Below are positions 8,396-16,772 of a DNA stretch of 31,620 bases, one piece after another. Each line of letters begins with the position of its first letter. Position 1 is the stretch's first letter. This stretch comes from JBCBSP01 sp964561235. GTDB lineage: Bacteria > Pseudomonadota > Alphaproteobacteria > Caulobacterales > Maricaulaceae. The position numbers were made by a program, and so were the translations under genes. The stretch spans positions 1-31,620 of the forward strand of contig CAZLOV010000011.1 in NCBI GenBank assembly GCA_964561235.1, read 5' to 3'. Under the pieces are notes generated by a model that saw only the letters and a list, made by a program, of their open reading frames with translations, was not told where the DNA came from and searched no databases.

Positions 8396-9522
8396 ATGAC
8401 CGACATGATCCCCTTCATCGACCTCGCCGCACAGCGCGCGCGCCTTCAACCGAAACTCGACGCGGCGATCGCCAAGGTGATCGGCGAGGGGCGCTACATT
8501 CTCGGCCCCGAAGTCGCGCTTCTGGAAGAGAAGCTGGCCGCCTTCGGCCAGGCGCCGCACGCGCTGACCTGCGCCAACGGCACCGATGCGCTCGCCCTGC
8601 NNNNNNNNNNTGGCGCTTGCGCACGCGCGATGCGGTGTTCGTGCCCAGCTTCACCTTCGCCTCGACCGCGGAAGTCGTGCCATGGCTGGGGGCCACGCCG
8701 ATCTTCGTGGATATCGATCCGGACACCTGGAACATGGACCCGGTCAAGCTGGCCGAAGCCGTCGAGATGGCGAAGGCGGATCCCGAGCTGAACCCGGTTG
8801 CGGTCATCGCGGTGGATCTGTTCGGCCAGCCCGCCGACTACCCGGCCATCGCCCGGATCTGCCGCGACAATGATCTGAAGCTGATCGCCGACAGCGCCCA
8901 GGGCTTCGGCTGCACCCTGCACGGCGAGCATCCGATCAAGTGGGCGGACTACACCTCGATCAGTTTTTATCCGGCCAAGCCGCTGGGCTGCTACGGCGAC
9001 GGCGGGGCGATGCTCTGCAAGGACGAAGAGCTGTTCGCGCTCCTGAAGTCGCTGCGTGTCCATGGCGAAGGCGCGGAGCGCTACGAATACGCCCATATCG
9101 GCATGAATTCGCGGCTCGATACGATCCAGGCGGCGATCCTGCTGGAGAAGCTCGCCGTCTTCCCCGGCGAGATCGAAGCGCGCAACGCCGCTGCGCGTCG
9201 CTATGAGGACGGCTTCGGGGACATCGTGAAAACGACGAAGCTGATCGACGGCGCGGTGTCGGTCTGGGCGCAGTACACCATCGAGGTCGATGACCGCGAC
9301 GGCTTCCGAAAGACGCTCACCGAGCATGGCGTGCCGACCGCCGTCTATTATCCGATCCCGCTGCACATGCAGCCGCCGTACCGGCGTTTCCCGCAGGGTC
9401 CGGGCGGGCTGCCGGTCACCGAGGCGGCCGCCGGGCGCGTGGTCTCCCTTCCGATGGACGCCGATCTCGACGGCGAGCGCCAGGCGCGCGTGATCGAGGC
9501 CGTGCGCAAGGCTCTTGGCTGA
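8396..9522 (+). CDS. DegT/DnrJ/EryC1/StrS family sugar aminotransferase, split by an assembly gap
   Basis: This is a PLP-dependent enzyme that transaminates a keto nucleotide-sugar. The N-terminal part (F-I-D-L-A-A-Q, G-R-Y-I-L-G-P-E-V, A-N-G-T-D-A-L) runs into Ns at 8601-8610. The rest continues from 8611 with V-P-S-F-T-F-A-S-T-A-E-V-V. The PLP lysine is in S-F-Y-P-A-K-P-L-G-C-Y-G-D-G-G-A. With exactly 10 Ns the two parts are in different frames; a true gap length of 2 modulo 3 restores one protein of about 375 residues. WbpE-like enzymes acting on UDP-3-keto-hexuronates are the closest type I recall, but substrate is unproven. The ATG at 8396 is chosen because the family starts near the I-P-F-I-D-L motif. 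It is coupled to the next gene by an overlap. Confidence 0.9.
8601..8610. other. Assembly gap (10 Ns)
   Basis: Ten unknown bases interrupt the DegT-type aminotransferase. The sequences on either side are in different reading frames, so 10 is a placeholder and not the true length. Comparison with the family spacing between the G-T-D-A-L and D-A-V-F-V-P motifs suggests only a few codons are missing, so the true gap is probably about 8 or 11 bases. Confidence 0.97.
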
Positions 9523-10519
9523 GGCCGGCGGCGGCGCGGTTTTCGACGCGACGGTGCTGATCGTCGCGTATGACAGCCGCGACACGATGCCGGAGCTGGC
9601 CGCCGCGCTGGATGCGCAGACCCTGCGGCCGGCTGCGATCCGCGTTCTCGAGAACGGCTCCAGCCCCGAAGGCCGGCTCGATCCCGGGACGCTGCCGGCC
9701 GGCGCCGAACTGATCGTGTCTGAAGACAATCTCGGTTTCGCCGGGGGCAACAACCGGATTGCGGCCGGCTGCGCGACCCGATGGCTCATTCTGCTCAATC
9801 CTGACGCGTTCCCTGATCCCGACTGGATCGAGCAACTCGCCGCAGGCGCCGCGCGCCATCCCGAGGCGGGCCTGTTCGGCTCGACCCAGCGCCTGCACGG
9901 CGAACCGGGCAAGCTCGACGGGGCCGGGGACGTGATGCACGTTCTGGGCTTCAACTATCGCGGCGCTTTCCGCCAGCGCATGGACGCGCCGCCTGACGGG
10001 GAGACGTTTGCGCCTTGCGGGGCGGCGATGATGATCCGCCGCGCGCTGTTTGAGAGGCTCGGCGGATTTGACGAGCGCTTCTTCTGCTATGTCGAGGACA
10101 CCGATCTGGGCTGGCGGGCGCGCCTGCTTGGCGAGCGCGCCGTCCAGCTCCAGCGCGCCCAGGTCAGCCATGTCGGCTACAAGCTGACCGGGCGGCGCTC
10201 CGCGTTTGCGACCTATCACGGCGCGCGCAACCGCATCTGGATGCTGCTGAAGTGCATGTCCTGGCCGCATCTTGCGCTGGTCGCGCCGGTCAATGCGGCG
10301 CTGACGCTGATCCTGTGGGCGGGCGCAGCGCGGCGCGGACACTTCTGCGTGTTCGGCCGCGCGCTTCGCGACGCCTTCGCCGACTGGAAGGAGGTCGCGG
10401 CCGAGCGCGCGCGCGTCCAGGCTGACCGGCGCATCTCCGCATGGGAAGACGCGCGGGCGATGGCGTGGAACCCCTTGCGGCTGGCCGACCGCAAGCCGGA
10501 CCTGCGCACGCCCGACTGA
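9515..10519 (+). CDS. Family 2 glycosyltransferase (rhamnosyltransferase-like)
   Basis: This 334-residue GT-A enzyme starts at TTG (9515) and overlaps the aminotransferase stop by 8 bases. It has the GT2 features L-I-V-A-Y-D-S near the N-terminus, then N-L-G-F-A-G-G-N-N and L-L-N-P-D-A (the DxD-like metal site region). G-G-F-D-E-R-F-F-C-Y-V-E-D-T-D-L-G-W-R follows, containing the catalytic-base ED motif. A hydrophobic stretch around residues 245-275 (L-A-L-V-A-P-V-N-A-A-L-T-L-I-L-W-A-G) may anchor it to the inner membrane. This architecture is common in dTDP-rhamnosyltransferases of O-antigen or capsule loci. rmlA in the same window fits that idea, but donor identity is inference. Confidence 0.88.
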   Translation: MAEAGGGAVFDATVLIVAYDSRDTMPELAAALDAQTLRPAAIRVLENGSSPEGRLDPGTLPAGAELIVSEDNLGFAGGNNRIAAGCATRWLILLNPDAFPDPDWIEQLAAGAARHPEAGLFGSTQRLHGEPGKLDGAGDVMHVLGFNYRGAFRQRMDAPPDGETFAPCGAAMMIRRALFERLGGFDERFFCYVEDTDLGWRARLLGERAVQLQRAQVSHVGYKLTGRRSAFATYHGARNRIWMLLKCMSWPHLALVAPVNAALTLILWAGAARRGHFCVFGRALRDAFADWKEVAAERARVQADRRISAWEDARAMAWNPLRLADRKPDLRTPD

Positions 10520-10621
10520 GCCGTGCTGCTTTCCAGGCCTAAGCTGGCGCCGCTGCGGCTTGGCGCCTACCTTGCGCGGCGCTATGCCCGCCTTCGTCCT
10601 TCGCAGCCGCACAAAAAGCCG

Positions 10622-11590
10622 ATGACCGATCTTGAGGACTCCATCGCGCGCTACGCCGCGCGCTTCCGCGAGCGTTCCGGACGCGAGCGCCCGCTCGCCG
10701 CGCATCTGCGCGCGCTGGAGGCTGAATCGATCCGCATCATGCGCGAGGTGGCGGCGGAGTTCGGCAACCCGGTCCTGCTCTACTCGATCGGCAAGGACTC
10801 CACCGTCCTGCTGCATCTGGCGATGAAGGCCTTCTGGCCCTCACGCCCGCCGTTCCCGTTCCTGCATATCGACAGCCTGTGGGAGTTTCAGGCCATGGGC
10901 GCGTTCCGCGACGCGCTCGCCGAGGCGCTGGGCGTCGAGATGATCGTGCACGTCAACGAGGAGGGCCGGGCGCGCGAGATCAACCCGTTCATTCACGGCT
11001 CCTCGCTGCACACCCAGGTGATGCGCACCGACGGCCTGCTGCAGGCGCTGACGGCGGGCGGATATGACGCCGCGTTCGGCGGCGGCCGGCGCGACGAGGA
11101 GAAGTCGCGCGCCAAAGAGCGCATCTTCTCCTTCCGCAACGCCAGTCACGGCTGGGATCCGCGCAATCAGCGCCCGGAATTGTGGAGCCAGTTCAACACC
11201 CGCATCCAGCCGGGCGAGTCGATCCGCGTCTTTCCGCTCTCCAACTGGACCGAGATCGATATCTGGCAATACATCCTCGAGGAAGACATCCCGATCGTGC
11301 CGCTCTATTTCGCCGGCGAACGCCCGGTGGTGGAGCGCGACGGGACGCTGATCATGGTCGACGACGACCGGATGCCGCTCGAGCCCGGCGAAACGCCCGA
11401 GATGAAGAAGATCCGCTTCCGCACGCTGGGCTGCTACCCGCTCACCGGCGCTGTGGAGAGCGAGGCGGAAACGCTGGAGGACATCGTTCTGGAGATGCTC
11501 ACCGTGCGCACGTCCGAGCGCGCCGGCCGGCTGATCGACCACGACGAGGCGGGCTCGATGGAGAAGAAGAAGCGCGAGGGGTATTTCTGA
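10622..11590 (+). CDS. cysD: Sulfate adenylyltransferase subunit 2 (CysD)
   Basis: CysD is the ATP-sulfurylase catalytic subunit forming adenosine 5'-phosphosulfate from ATP and sulfate, driven by GTP hydrolysis in CysN. The 322-residue product has family length from the ATG at 10622. An upstream in-frame GTG at 10523 would add a basic, non-conserved 33-residue leader. The PP-loop motif is Y-S-I-G-K-D-S-T-V. F-G-G-G-R-R-D-E-E-K-S-R-A-K-E-R and the C-terminal M-E-K-K-K-R-E-G-Y-F are near-invariant in CysD. The stop overlaps the cysNC start (TGATG), so the two are coupled. It sits about 100 bases after a glycosyltransferase on the same strand. Confidence 0.97.
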   Translation: MTDLEDSIARYAARFRERSGRERPLAAHLRALEAESIRIMREVAAEFGNPVLLYSIGKDSTVLLHLAMKAFWPSRPPFPFLHIDSLWEFQAMGAFRDALAEALGVEMIVHVNEEGRAREINPFIHGSSLHTQVMRTDGLLQALTAGGYDAAFGGGRRDEEKSRAKERIFSFRNASHGWDPRNQRPELWSQFNTRIQPGESIRVFPLSNWTEIDIWQYILEEDIPIVPLYFAGERPVVERDGTLIMVDDDRMPLEPGETPEMKKIRFRTLGCYPLTGAVESEAETLEDIVLEMLTVRTSERAGRLIDHDEAGSMEKKKREGYF

Positions 11591-13485
11591 TGACGGCTCA
11601 GGAAACCAAACGCGATCTCGTCGACCGGCTCGCCGCTGCGGGCGATCGCGGCGTGCTGCGCTTCATCACCTGCGGGTCGGTCGACGACGGCAAATCCACC
11701 CTCATCGGGCGGCTGCTCTATGACAGCAAGCTGATCTTCGAGGATCAGATCGAGGTCCTGCGCCGCGACAGCCGCAAGCACGGCACCACGGGCGAAGAGA
11801 TCGACTTCGCGCTGCTGCTCGACGGGCTGGAGGCCGAGCGCGAGCAGGGCATCACGATCGACGTCGCCTACCGCTTCTTCAACACCGACAAGCGCAAGTT
11901 CATCGTCGCCGACACGCCCGGCCACGAGCAGTACACGCGCAACATGGCGACCGGCGCGTCCACCGCCGACCTTGCGATCATCCTGATCGACGCGCGCAAG
12001 GGCGTGCTCGTCCAGACGCTGCGTCACAGCTACATCGCCAAGATGATGGGCATCCGCCATGTCGTGCTGGCGGTAAACAAGATGGACCTGGTCGGCCGCG
12101 ACCAGGCCGTTTTCGAGGCGATCTCGGAGAAATACCGCGAGACCGCCGCCTCGCTCGGCTTTGAGAGCCTGACCGCCATCCCCATGTCGGCCAAGGAAGG
12201 CGACAACGTCACGCGACGCTCCGAACGGATGGGCTGGTATGACGGGCCGACCCTCATCGAACATCTCGAGGACGTCGATGTCAGCCGCGACCTGCGCAGC
12301 CAGCCCTTCAGGCTGCCGGTGCAGTGGGTCAACCGTCCCAATCTCGATTTCCGGGGCTTTTGCGGGACGATCGCCTCCGGCGTGGTGAAGCCCGGCGATC
12401 CCGTCGCCGTCGCCCATTCAGGCCAGACGGCGCATGTCGCACGCATCGTCACGGCGGACGAGGACCTTGCGGAGGCCTCCGCTGGTGATGCTGTCACGCT
12501 GGTGCTCGACCGGGAGATCGACATCGCGCGCGGGGACGTCCTCTGCGATCCCAAAGCGCGCGCGGAAGTCGCAGACCAGTTCGCCGCGGAAGTGCTCTGG
12601 ATGGACCAGAACGCGCTGCTGCCCGGGCGGTCCTACCTGCTGAAGGCGGGCGGTCAGCTCACGCCCTGCCAGGTGACGACGCTCAAGCACAAGGTGGATG
12701 TGAACACCTACGAGCATCTCGCCGCGCGCCGCCTCGAGCTCAACGAGATCGGCCTCGCCAACCTGTCCACACGCCGTCCGGTCGCGTTCGATCCCTATGA
12801 GGTCAATCGCGACACCGGCTCCTTCATCCTGATCGACCGGTATTCCAACCAGACCGTCGGGGCGGGCATGATCCGTTTCGGCCTGCGCCGGGCGAGCAAT
12901 ATCCACGCCCACGCCATGGACGTGACGAAGGACCGGCGCGCGGAGATGAAGGGCCAGAAGCCCGCCGTGCTCTGGTTCACCGGCCTGTCGGGAGCGGGCA
13001 AGTCGACCATCGCCAATCTGGTCGAGCGCAAGCTCGCGGAAGCGGGTTTTCACACCTATTCGCTGGACGGCGACAATGTGCGCCACGGCCTCAACCGCGA
13101 TCTGGGCTTCACCGATCAGGACCGGGTGGAGAACATCCGCCGCATCGGCGAAGTGGCGAAACTGTTCGTGGACGCCGGAATGATCGTCACCTGCTCGTTC
13201 ATTTCCCCGTTCCGCGCGGAACGGCGCATGGTGCGCGAGCTGCTGCAGGCCGACGAGTTCATCGAGGTCTTTGTCGATGCGCCGCTGGATGTCTGCATGC
13301 AGCGCGACCCGAAGGGTCTCTACAAGAAGGCGCAGGCCGGCGAGATCAAGAACTTCACCGGATTCGACAGCCCCTACGAAGCGCCGGAGGAACCGGAGCT
13401 GCGTGTGGAGACGGCGGAGCTCTCCGCTGACGCCGCCGCCGATCAGGTCATCGCCAAGCTGCGGGAGATGGGGCGGCTCAGCTAG
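11590..13485 (+). CDS. cysNC: Bifunctional sulfate adenylyltransferase GTPase subunit / APS kinase (CysNC)
   Basis: This is a 631-residue fusion. Residues 1 to about 430 are the CysN GTPase, with P-loop G-S-V-D-D-G-K-S at 29-36, then D-T-P-G-H-E-Q-Y and N-K-M-D-L. They end in EF-Tu-like beta-barrel domains. From about residue 455 to the end is APS kinase (CysC), with P-loop G-L-S-G-A-G-K-S at 465-472 and D-G-D-N-V-R-H-G-L-N. Together with CysD it converts sulfate to PAPS. PAPS feeds either reductive cysteine synthesis or sulfotransferases. Fused cysNC is common in alphaproteobacteria. The ATG overlaps the cysD stop. Only 7 bases separate its stop from the convergent cysQ stop. Confidence 0.97.
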   Translation: MTAQETKRDLVDRLAAAGDRGVLRFITCGSVDDGKSTLIGRLLYDSKLIFEDQIEVLRRDSRKHGTTGEEIDFALLLDGLEAEREQGITIDVAYRFFNTDKRKFIVADTPGHEQYTRNMATGASTADLAIILIDARKGVLVQTLRHSYIAKMMGIRHVVLAVNKMDLVGRDQAVFEAISEKYRETAASLGFESLTAIPMSAKEGDNVTRRSERMGWYDGPTLIEHLEDVDVSRDLRSQPFRLPVQWVNRPNLDFRGFCGTIASGVVKPGDPVAVAHSGQTAHVARIVTADEDLAEASAGDAVTLVLDREIDIARGDVLCDPKARAEVADQFAAEVLWMDQNALLPGRSYLLKAGGQLTPCQVTTLKHKVDVNTYEHLAARRLELNEIGLANLSTRRPVAFDPYEVNRDTGSFILIDRYSNQTVGAGMIRFGLRRASNIHAHAMDVTKDRRAEMKGQKPAVLWFTGLSGAGKSTIANLVERKLAEAGFHTYSLDGDNVRHGLNRDLGFTDQDRVENIRRIGEVAKLFVDAGMIVTCSFISPFRAERRMVRELLQADEFIEVFVDAPLDVCMQRDPKGLYKKAQAGEIKNFTGFDSPYEAPEEPELRVETAELSADAAADQVIAKLREMGRLS

Positions 13486-13492
13486 GAACGGC

Positions 13493-14296
13493 TTACGCGC
13501 TGCGCCCGCGCGCGACGAAGAAACCGTTTCTATATCCGGGCTTTCCGTACACGAAGGGAGCGCCTTCCGGCGTCAGCACGCCGCCGCCCGCACCCGCCAG
13601 CACGGCGTGTCCGGCTGCGGTGTCCCATTCCATCGTCGGAGCAAAGCGCGGGTAGAGATCCGCATCCCCGCGCGCAAGCAGGCAGAATTTCAGCGACGAA
13701 CCCGCACTCACCGTTTCCGAGACGCCCTCCGCCTCTGCGAAGGACCGCGTGCGGTCATCGGCATGGCTGCGGCTCATCACGGCGACAAGCCGCGAGCGGT
13801 CTGGAATGCGCGCAGCGATCAGGCGCGCTTCCGCCGCATGGAAATCGCCGGCGGCAGCAACCGGCGCGGCGAGCGAGCCGAGGCCTGCCGCACCCGCGTA
13901 CAGCGTCCCGAGCGCTGGAGCGTGCACGGCGCCTGCGACCGGCCGGCCGTCTTCGATGAGCGCGATATTGACGGTGAACTCGCCGTTCTTGTTGATGAAC
14001 TCCTTGGTGCCGTCGACCGGATCGACAAGGATGAACCGCCGTCCGCCGTCCGGCCGCACGCCTTCCGACCACCGCTCTTCGGCAATGATCGGCGTGTGCG
14101 GCATCTCCTTGATGAGATGCTCGACGATGACTTCCTCCGCGCGCTTGTCCGCCTCGGTGACCGGGGACTTGTCCGCCTTCTGCTCAGGGGTGAAATCGGA
14201 GGCGTAGACCTCCATCACCGGGCGCGCCGCGCGTGCGGCGAGGTGGGCGAAGAACAGGGCGATATCGGATTCGGGGCCGGAGCGGAGAAGGGTCAA
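13493..14296 (-). CDS. cysQ: 3'(2'),5'-bisphosphate nucleotidase
   Basis: CysQ hydrolyses 3'-phosphoadenosine 5'-phosphate (PAP), the toxic by-product of PAPS use, to AMP and phosphate. The 267-residue protein belongs to the lithium-sensitive inositol-monophosphatase superfamily. Metal-binding residues are in A-E-E (72-74) and in D-P-V-D-G-T-K-E-F (92-100). The second signature W-D-T-A-A-G-H-A-V-L lies near the C-terminus. It converges on cysNC, matching its role in the same pathway. The 150 bases between its start and the coiled-coil gene at 14447 must contain both divergent promoters; I see no clear boxes there. Confidence 0.94.
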   Translation of the reverse strand: MTLLRSGPESDIALFFAHLAARAARPVMEVYASDFTPEQKADKSPVTEADKRAEEVIVEHLIKEMPHTPIIAEERWSEGVRPDGGRRFILVDPVDGTKEFINKNGEFTVNIALIEDGRPVAGAVHAPALGTLYAGAAGLGSLAAPVAAAGDFHAAEARLIAARIPDRSRLVAVMSRSHADDRTRSFAEAEGVSETVSAGSSLKFCLLARGDADLYPRFAPTMEWDTAAGHAVLAGAGGGVLTPEGAPFVYGKPGYRNGFFVARGRSA

Positions 14297-14446
14297 GATC
14301 GGGGCGTCTTTCCTGCAGCGGTCTGGATGGGCGCGGAGCCGGTTTTGGCCGCCGGCCGCGCGGCGTGCAAGCGCGCATGGCGGGGATGCGCGCTAAAGCT
14401 TGCCGCAACGCTTGAACTTCACGCGTTAACCAGCGACATTTTATTC

Positions 14447-14725
14447 ATGGCCGCTGCTCAAGACGCCAGTTCCTCGATCGACGCGCTCACCGAGGCGTTC
14501 GACCGCTTCGACCGTGCGATCGCCAAAGTGGAAGCCCGCCTCGCCGAGGGCGGAGATGCGCCAGCCGCATCCGGCGACGGTGCGCAGGCCGATCTGGCGC
14601 GCGAGCTCGCAGCGCTCAGGTCGCGCGAAGCCGATATCGCGGCGGCGGCGCAAGAAGCCTCCGCGGCGCTGGACGCGGCGATCCGCGAAGTCAGGGCAAG
14701 CCTGAAGGCGGCGGAGAAGGGCTGA
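14447..14725 (+). CDS. Small coiled-coil protein (DUF4164-like) preceding zapA
   Basis: This 92-residue, Ala/Glu/Arg-rich protein has heptad-like patterns over residues 10-35 and 48-90, consistent with a coiled coil. There is no signal peptide or enzyme motif. The ATG at 14447 is the only sensible start, since the open frame further upstream is antisense to cysQ. Its stop overlaps the zapA start (TGATG at 14723-14727), so it is translationally coupled to zapA. In alphaproteobacteria a small DUF4164 protein often sits in this place. A structural or cell-division-related role is possible by association, but function is unknown. Confidence 0.75.
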   Translation: MAAAQDASSSIDALTEAFDRFDRAIAKVEARLAEGGDAPAASGDGAQADLARELAALRSREADIAAAAQEASAALDAAIREVRASLKAAEKG

Positions 14726-15084
14726 TGGCGAAGGTATCCGTGAGCTTGAACGGGCGCGCCTTCACGATCGGCTGCGAAGAGGGCCAGCAGGCCTATCTGC
14801 GCGAGCTATCCGCACATGTCGACGGACATGTCCGCGAACTCGCCGACAAGGTCGGCCAGATCGGCGATCTCCGTCTGCTTCTCATGGCCTCGCTGATCGT
14901 GGCGGACGAAATGCGCGAACTGCAAGGCGAGGTCGAGGCGCTTCGCGACGAAAACACCGAACTCAAGGGCAAGATCGCTGGCGTGGAGGCGCGCCGCCGC
15001 GCAGACCGCGCCGATTTCGCCGAACGGCTCAATGCTGCGGCGGGCCGGCTCGAAGCCGCAGCGGCGAATGGAGCAGACGCTTGA
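14725..15084 (+). CDS. zapA: Cell division protein ZapA
   Basis: ZapA binds FtsZ and promotes protofilament bundling in the Z-ring. The 119-residue product starts with the short strand region M-A-K-V-S-V-S-L-N-G-R-A-F-T-I-G-C. It continues with the typical L-R-E-L-S-A-H-V-D segment and L-L-L-M-A-S-L-I-V-A-D-E, then a long C-terminal coiled coil (about residues 65-115). The length and order fit alphaproteobacterial ZapA. It is coupled to the upstream coiled-coil gene and is followed after about 30 bases by the 6S RNA, a conserved neighbour. Confidence 0.93.
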   Translation: MAKVSVSLNGRAFTIGCEEGQQAYLRELSAHVDGHVRELADKVGQIGDLRLLLMASLIVADEMRELQGEVEALRDENTELKGKIAGVEARRRADRADFAERLNAAAGRLEAAAANGADA

Positions 15085-15114
15085 GCGCGGCCCGGATCGC
15101 GACCATGTTCATTC

Positions 15115-15280
15115 GTGGCGGTTGCTGGAGCGTTCGTCAGGCTTTCTCATCCCGGCGACCTTACATCTCTGAGAGGGAGCTGCCTCTGTCCCTGGCCGTG
15201 GCCTCGGACACGCGGCGCCCACCTGGTTATCCGGGTCATCAGGGACGAAAAACGGCCGACGGCGCATTCGGGGCCGCCAC
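15115..15280 (+). ncRNA. ssrS: 6S RNA
   Basis: 6S RNA mimics an open promoter and binds the housekeeping RNA polymerase holoenzyme, damping transcription in slow growth. The region between zapA and the 5-formyltetrahydrofolate cyclo-ligase gene is the classic location. The sequence contains the recognisable 3'-half core GGCGCCCACCTGG, followed by a small hairpin (ACCTGG / CCGGGT) and CAGGGACG. CTGTCCCTG earlier can pair with CAGGGAC. A closing stem is visible: GTGGCGG at 15115-15121 pairs with CCGCCAC at 15274-15280, extended by two G-U pairs. Ends are estimated from that stem and may be off by 10-20 bases. The downstream gene starts 16 bases after it, as expected for co-transcription with the cyclo-ligase gene. 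Confidence 0.85.
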
Positions 15281-15295
15281 CGCCTGCCCGCCGTC

Positions 15296-15877
15296 ATGCT
15301 GCTGAACTGGCGCAAGGCCCGCCTTCGCGCGGCCGCGCTCGAGACCCGCGCGGCGGCCAGCGAACATGGCGTGCGTGCGCTCGACGCCGGGCGCGCGCTC
15401 GTCGACCGGTTCCCTGATGCGCTCTGGCCGAAAATCGGCGCGATGGTGGCCGGGTATCGACCATTGCGCGACGAGATCGATCCCTCTCCGCTTATGGAGA
15501 CCTTCCTTTGCGAACAGGCGCGGCTGTGCCTTCCCTGCGTCACCGGACCGGAGCGCGGGCTGACCTTCCGCGCCTGGTCGCCGGGCGACCCGCTGAAGAT
15601 CGCCAGCTTCGGCGTGGAGGAGCCCGAGGAGAGCGCGCCTGAAGCCCGGCCCGTCCTCTTGCTCGTGCCGCTTCTGGCCTTCGATGAGAAGGGGCGCAGG
15701 CTCGGCTATGGCGGAGGATATTACGACCGCACGCTTGAAGCGCTGCGCGCGCAGGGTCCCGTCACCGCCGTCGGGCTTGCCTATGAAGCCCAGCGGGTGC
15801 CGCGCGTGCCCGCCGATGCGCGCGACCAGCGGCTCGACTGCGTCGTGACCGAGGCAGGCGCGTATCCGGCGACGTGA
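15296..15877 (+). CDS. 5-formyltetrahydrofolate cyclo-ligase
   Basis: This enzyme (YgfA/FAU1 family) converts 5-formyl-THF plus ATP to 5,10-methenyl-THF and is linked to 6S RNA in many proteobacteria. The 193-residue product has the family's hallmarks: a basic N-terminal helix (W-R-K-A-R-L-R-A), L-L-V-P-L-L-A-F-D in the middle, and the nucleotide/substrate loop R-L-G-Y-G-G-G-Y-Y-D-R. The ATG at 15296 lies just past the 6S RNA closing stem, and no strong ribosome-binding site is visible. The next gene starts 76 bases later on the same strand. Confidence 0.93.
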   Translation: MLLNWRKARLRAAALETRAAASEHGVRALDAGRALVDRFPDALWPKIGAMVAGYRPLRDEIDPSPLMETFLCEQARLCLPCVTGPERGLTFRAWSPGDPLKIASFGVEEPEESAPEARPVLLLVPLLAFDEKGRRLGYGGGYYDRTLEALRAQGPVTAVGLAYEAQRVPRVPADARDQRLDCVVTEAGAYPAT

Positions 15878-15953
15878 GACGCATCGGCTGCGCCTCGGCG
15901 CTGGATCATCGACGCCCGGCGGTTCATATCCCCCAGAGGAAACGGAGCCGCCC

Positions 15954-16772
15954 ATGCGCATCGCCTTTTTCGGAGACGTCGTCGGCAAGCCGGGCCGCGT
16001 GGTGCTCGCCGAGCAGCTCGGCGCGTTGCGCGAGCGCCTCTCGCTCGACTTCATCATCGTCAACGCCGAGAACGCCGCGGGCGGCTTCGGCATTTCACGC
16101 AACACCGCCGAAGAGCTCTTCGACGCAGGCGCGGACTGCCTCACCCTTGGCAATCACGCCTGGGACCAGCCCGAGGCGCTGACCTATATCGAGCGCGAAC
16201 CGCGGCTTCTAAGGCCGGTCAATTACCCGAAGGGCACGGCCCCCGGGGCCGGTTCGGCGCTCTACGACCTGCCCGACGGCCGGCGCATTCTCGTAATGAA
16301 CGTCATGCTGCGCCTGTTCATGCAGCCGCTCGACGATCCTTTCGCCGCCGTGGACGCAGAGCTTGCCGCCTGTCCGCTGGGCGAGGTCGCCGACGCCGTG
16401 GTCGTCGACATGCACGGCGAAGCCACCTCGGAGAAGATGGCGCTCGGCCATTTCTGCGACGGCCGTGCAAGCCTCGTTGTCGGCACGCACACCCATGTGC
16501 CCACCGCCGACCACCAGATCCTGTCGGGCGGCACGGCGTATCAGACCGACGCCGGCATGTGCGGGGACTATGACAGCGTGATCGGCATGCAGAAGGACGA
16601 GCCGATCAACCGCTTCGTCACGCATATGCGCTCCGGCCGCTTCCAGCCCGCTTCCGGGGCCGGCACGGCCTGCGGCCTCTTCGTCGAGACCGACGACCGC
16701 ACCGGTCTGGCCGTGCGCTGCGAGCCGGTCCGGCTTGGCGGCCGGCTCTCCCAGATCGAACCGGCTGCCTAG
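15954..16772 (+). CDS. YmdB/TIGR00282-family metallophosphoesterase
   Basis: The 272-residue product starts M-R-I-A-F-F-G-D-V-V-G-K-P-G-R, which is diagnostic for the YmdB family. Further metal-ligand motifs are N-A-E-N-A-A-G-G, L-G-N-H-A-W-D, D-M-H-G-E-A-T-S-E-K and G-T-H-T-H-V-P-T-A-D. Characterised members hydrolyse 2',3'-cyclic nucleotides or act in RNA-related regulation; the cellular role here is not known. A GAGGAAACGGAG stretch upstream of the ATG is a good ribosome-binding region. The gene closes the conserved zapA/6S RNA/cyclo-ligase block. Its TAG stop shares the tetranucleotide CTAG (16769-16772) with the stop of convergent glmM. Confidence 0.94.
   Translation: MRIAFFGDVVGKPGRVVLAEQLGALRERLSLDFIIVNAENAAGGFGISRNTAEELFDAGADCLTLGNHAWDQPEALTYIEREPRLLRPVNYPKGTAPGAGSALYDLPDGRRILVMNVMLRLFMQPLDDPFAAVDAELAACPLGEVADAVVVDMHGEATSEKMALGHFCDGRASLVVGTHTHVPTADHQILSGGTAYQTDAGMCGDYDSVIGMQKDEPINRFVTHMRSGRFQPASGAGTACGLFVETDDRTGLAVRCEPVRLGGRLSQIEPAA

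Noticed and set aside
10523..10621. Extended N-terminus of CysD starting at GTG 10523
   Set aside because: The extra 33 residues are basic and unlike the family; the ATG at 10622 gives the expected length.
14297..14446. CtrA-type site (TTAA-N7-TTAA) before the zapA operon
   Set aside because: Only a single GTTAACC half-site is present near 14426; the second half is missing.
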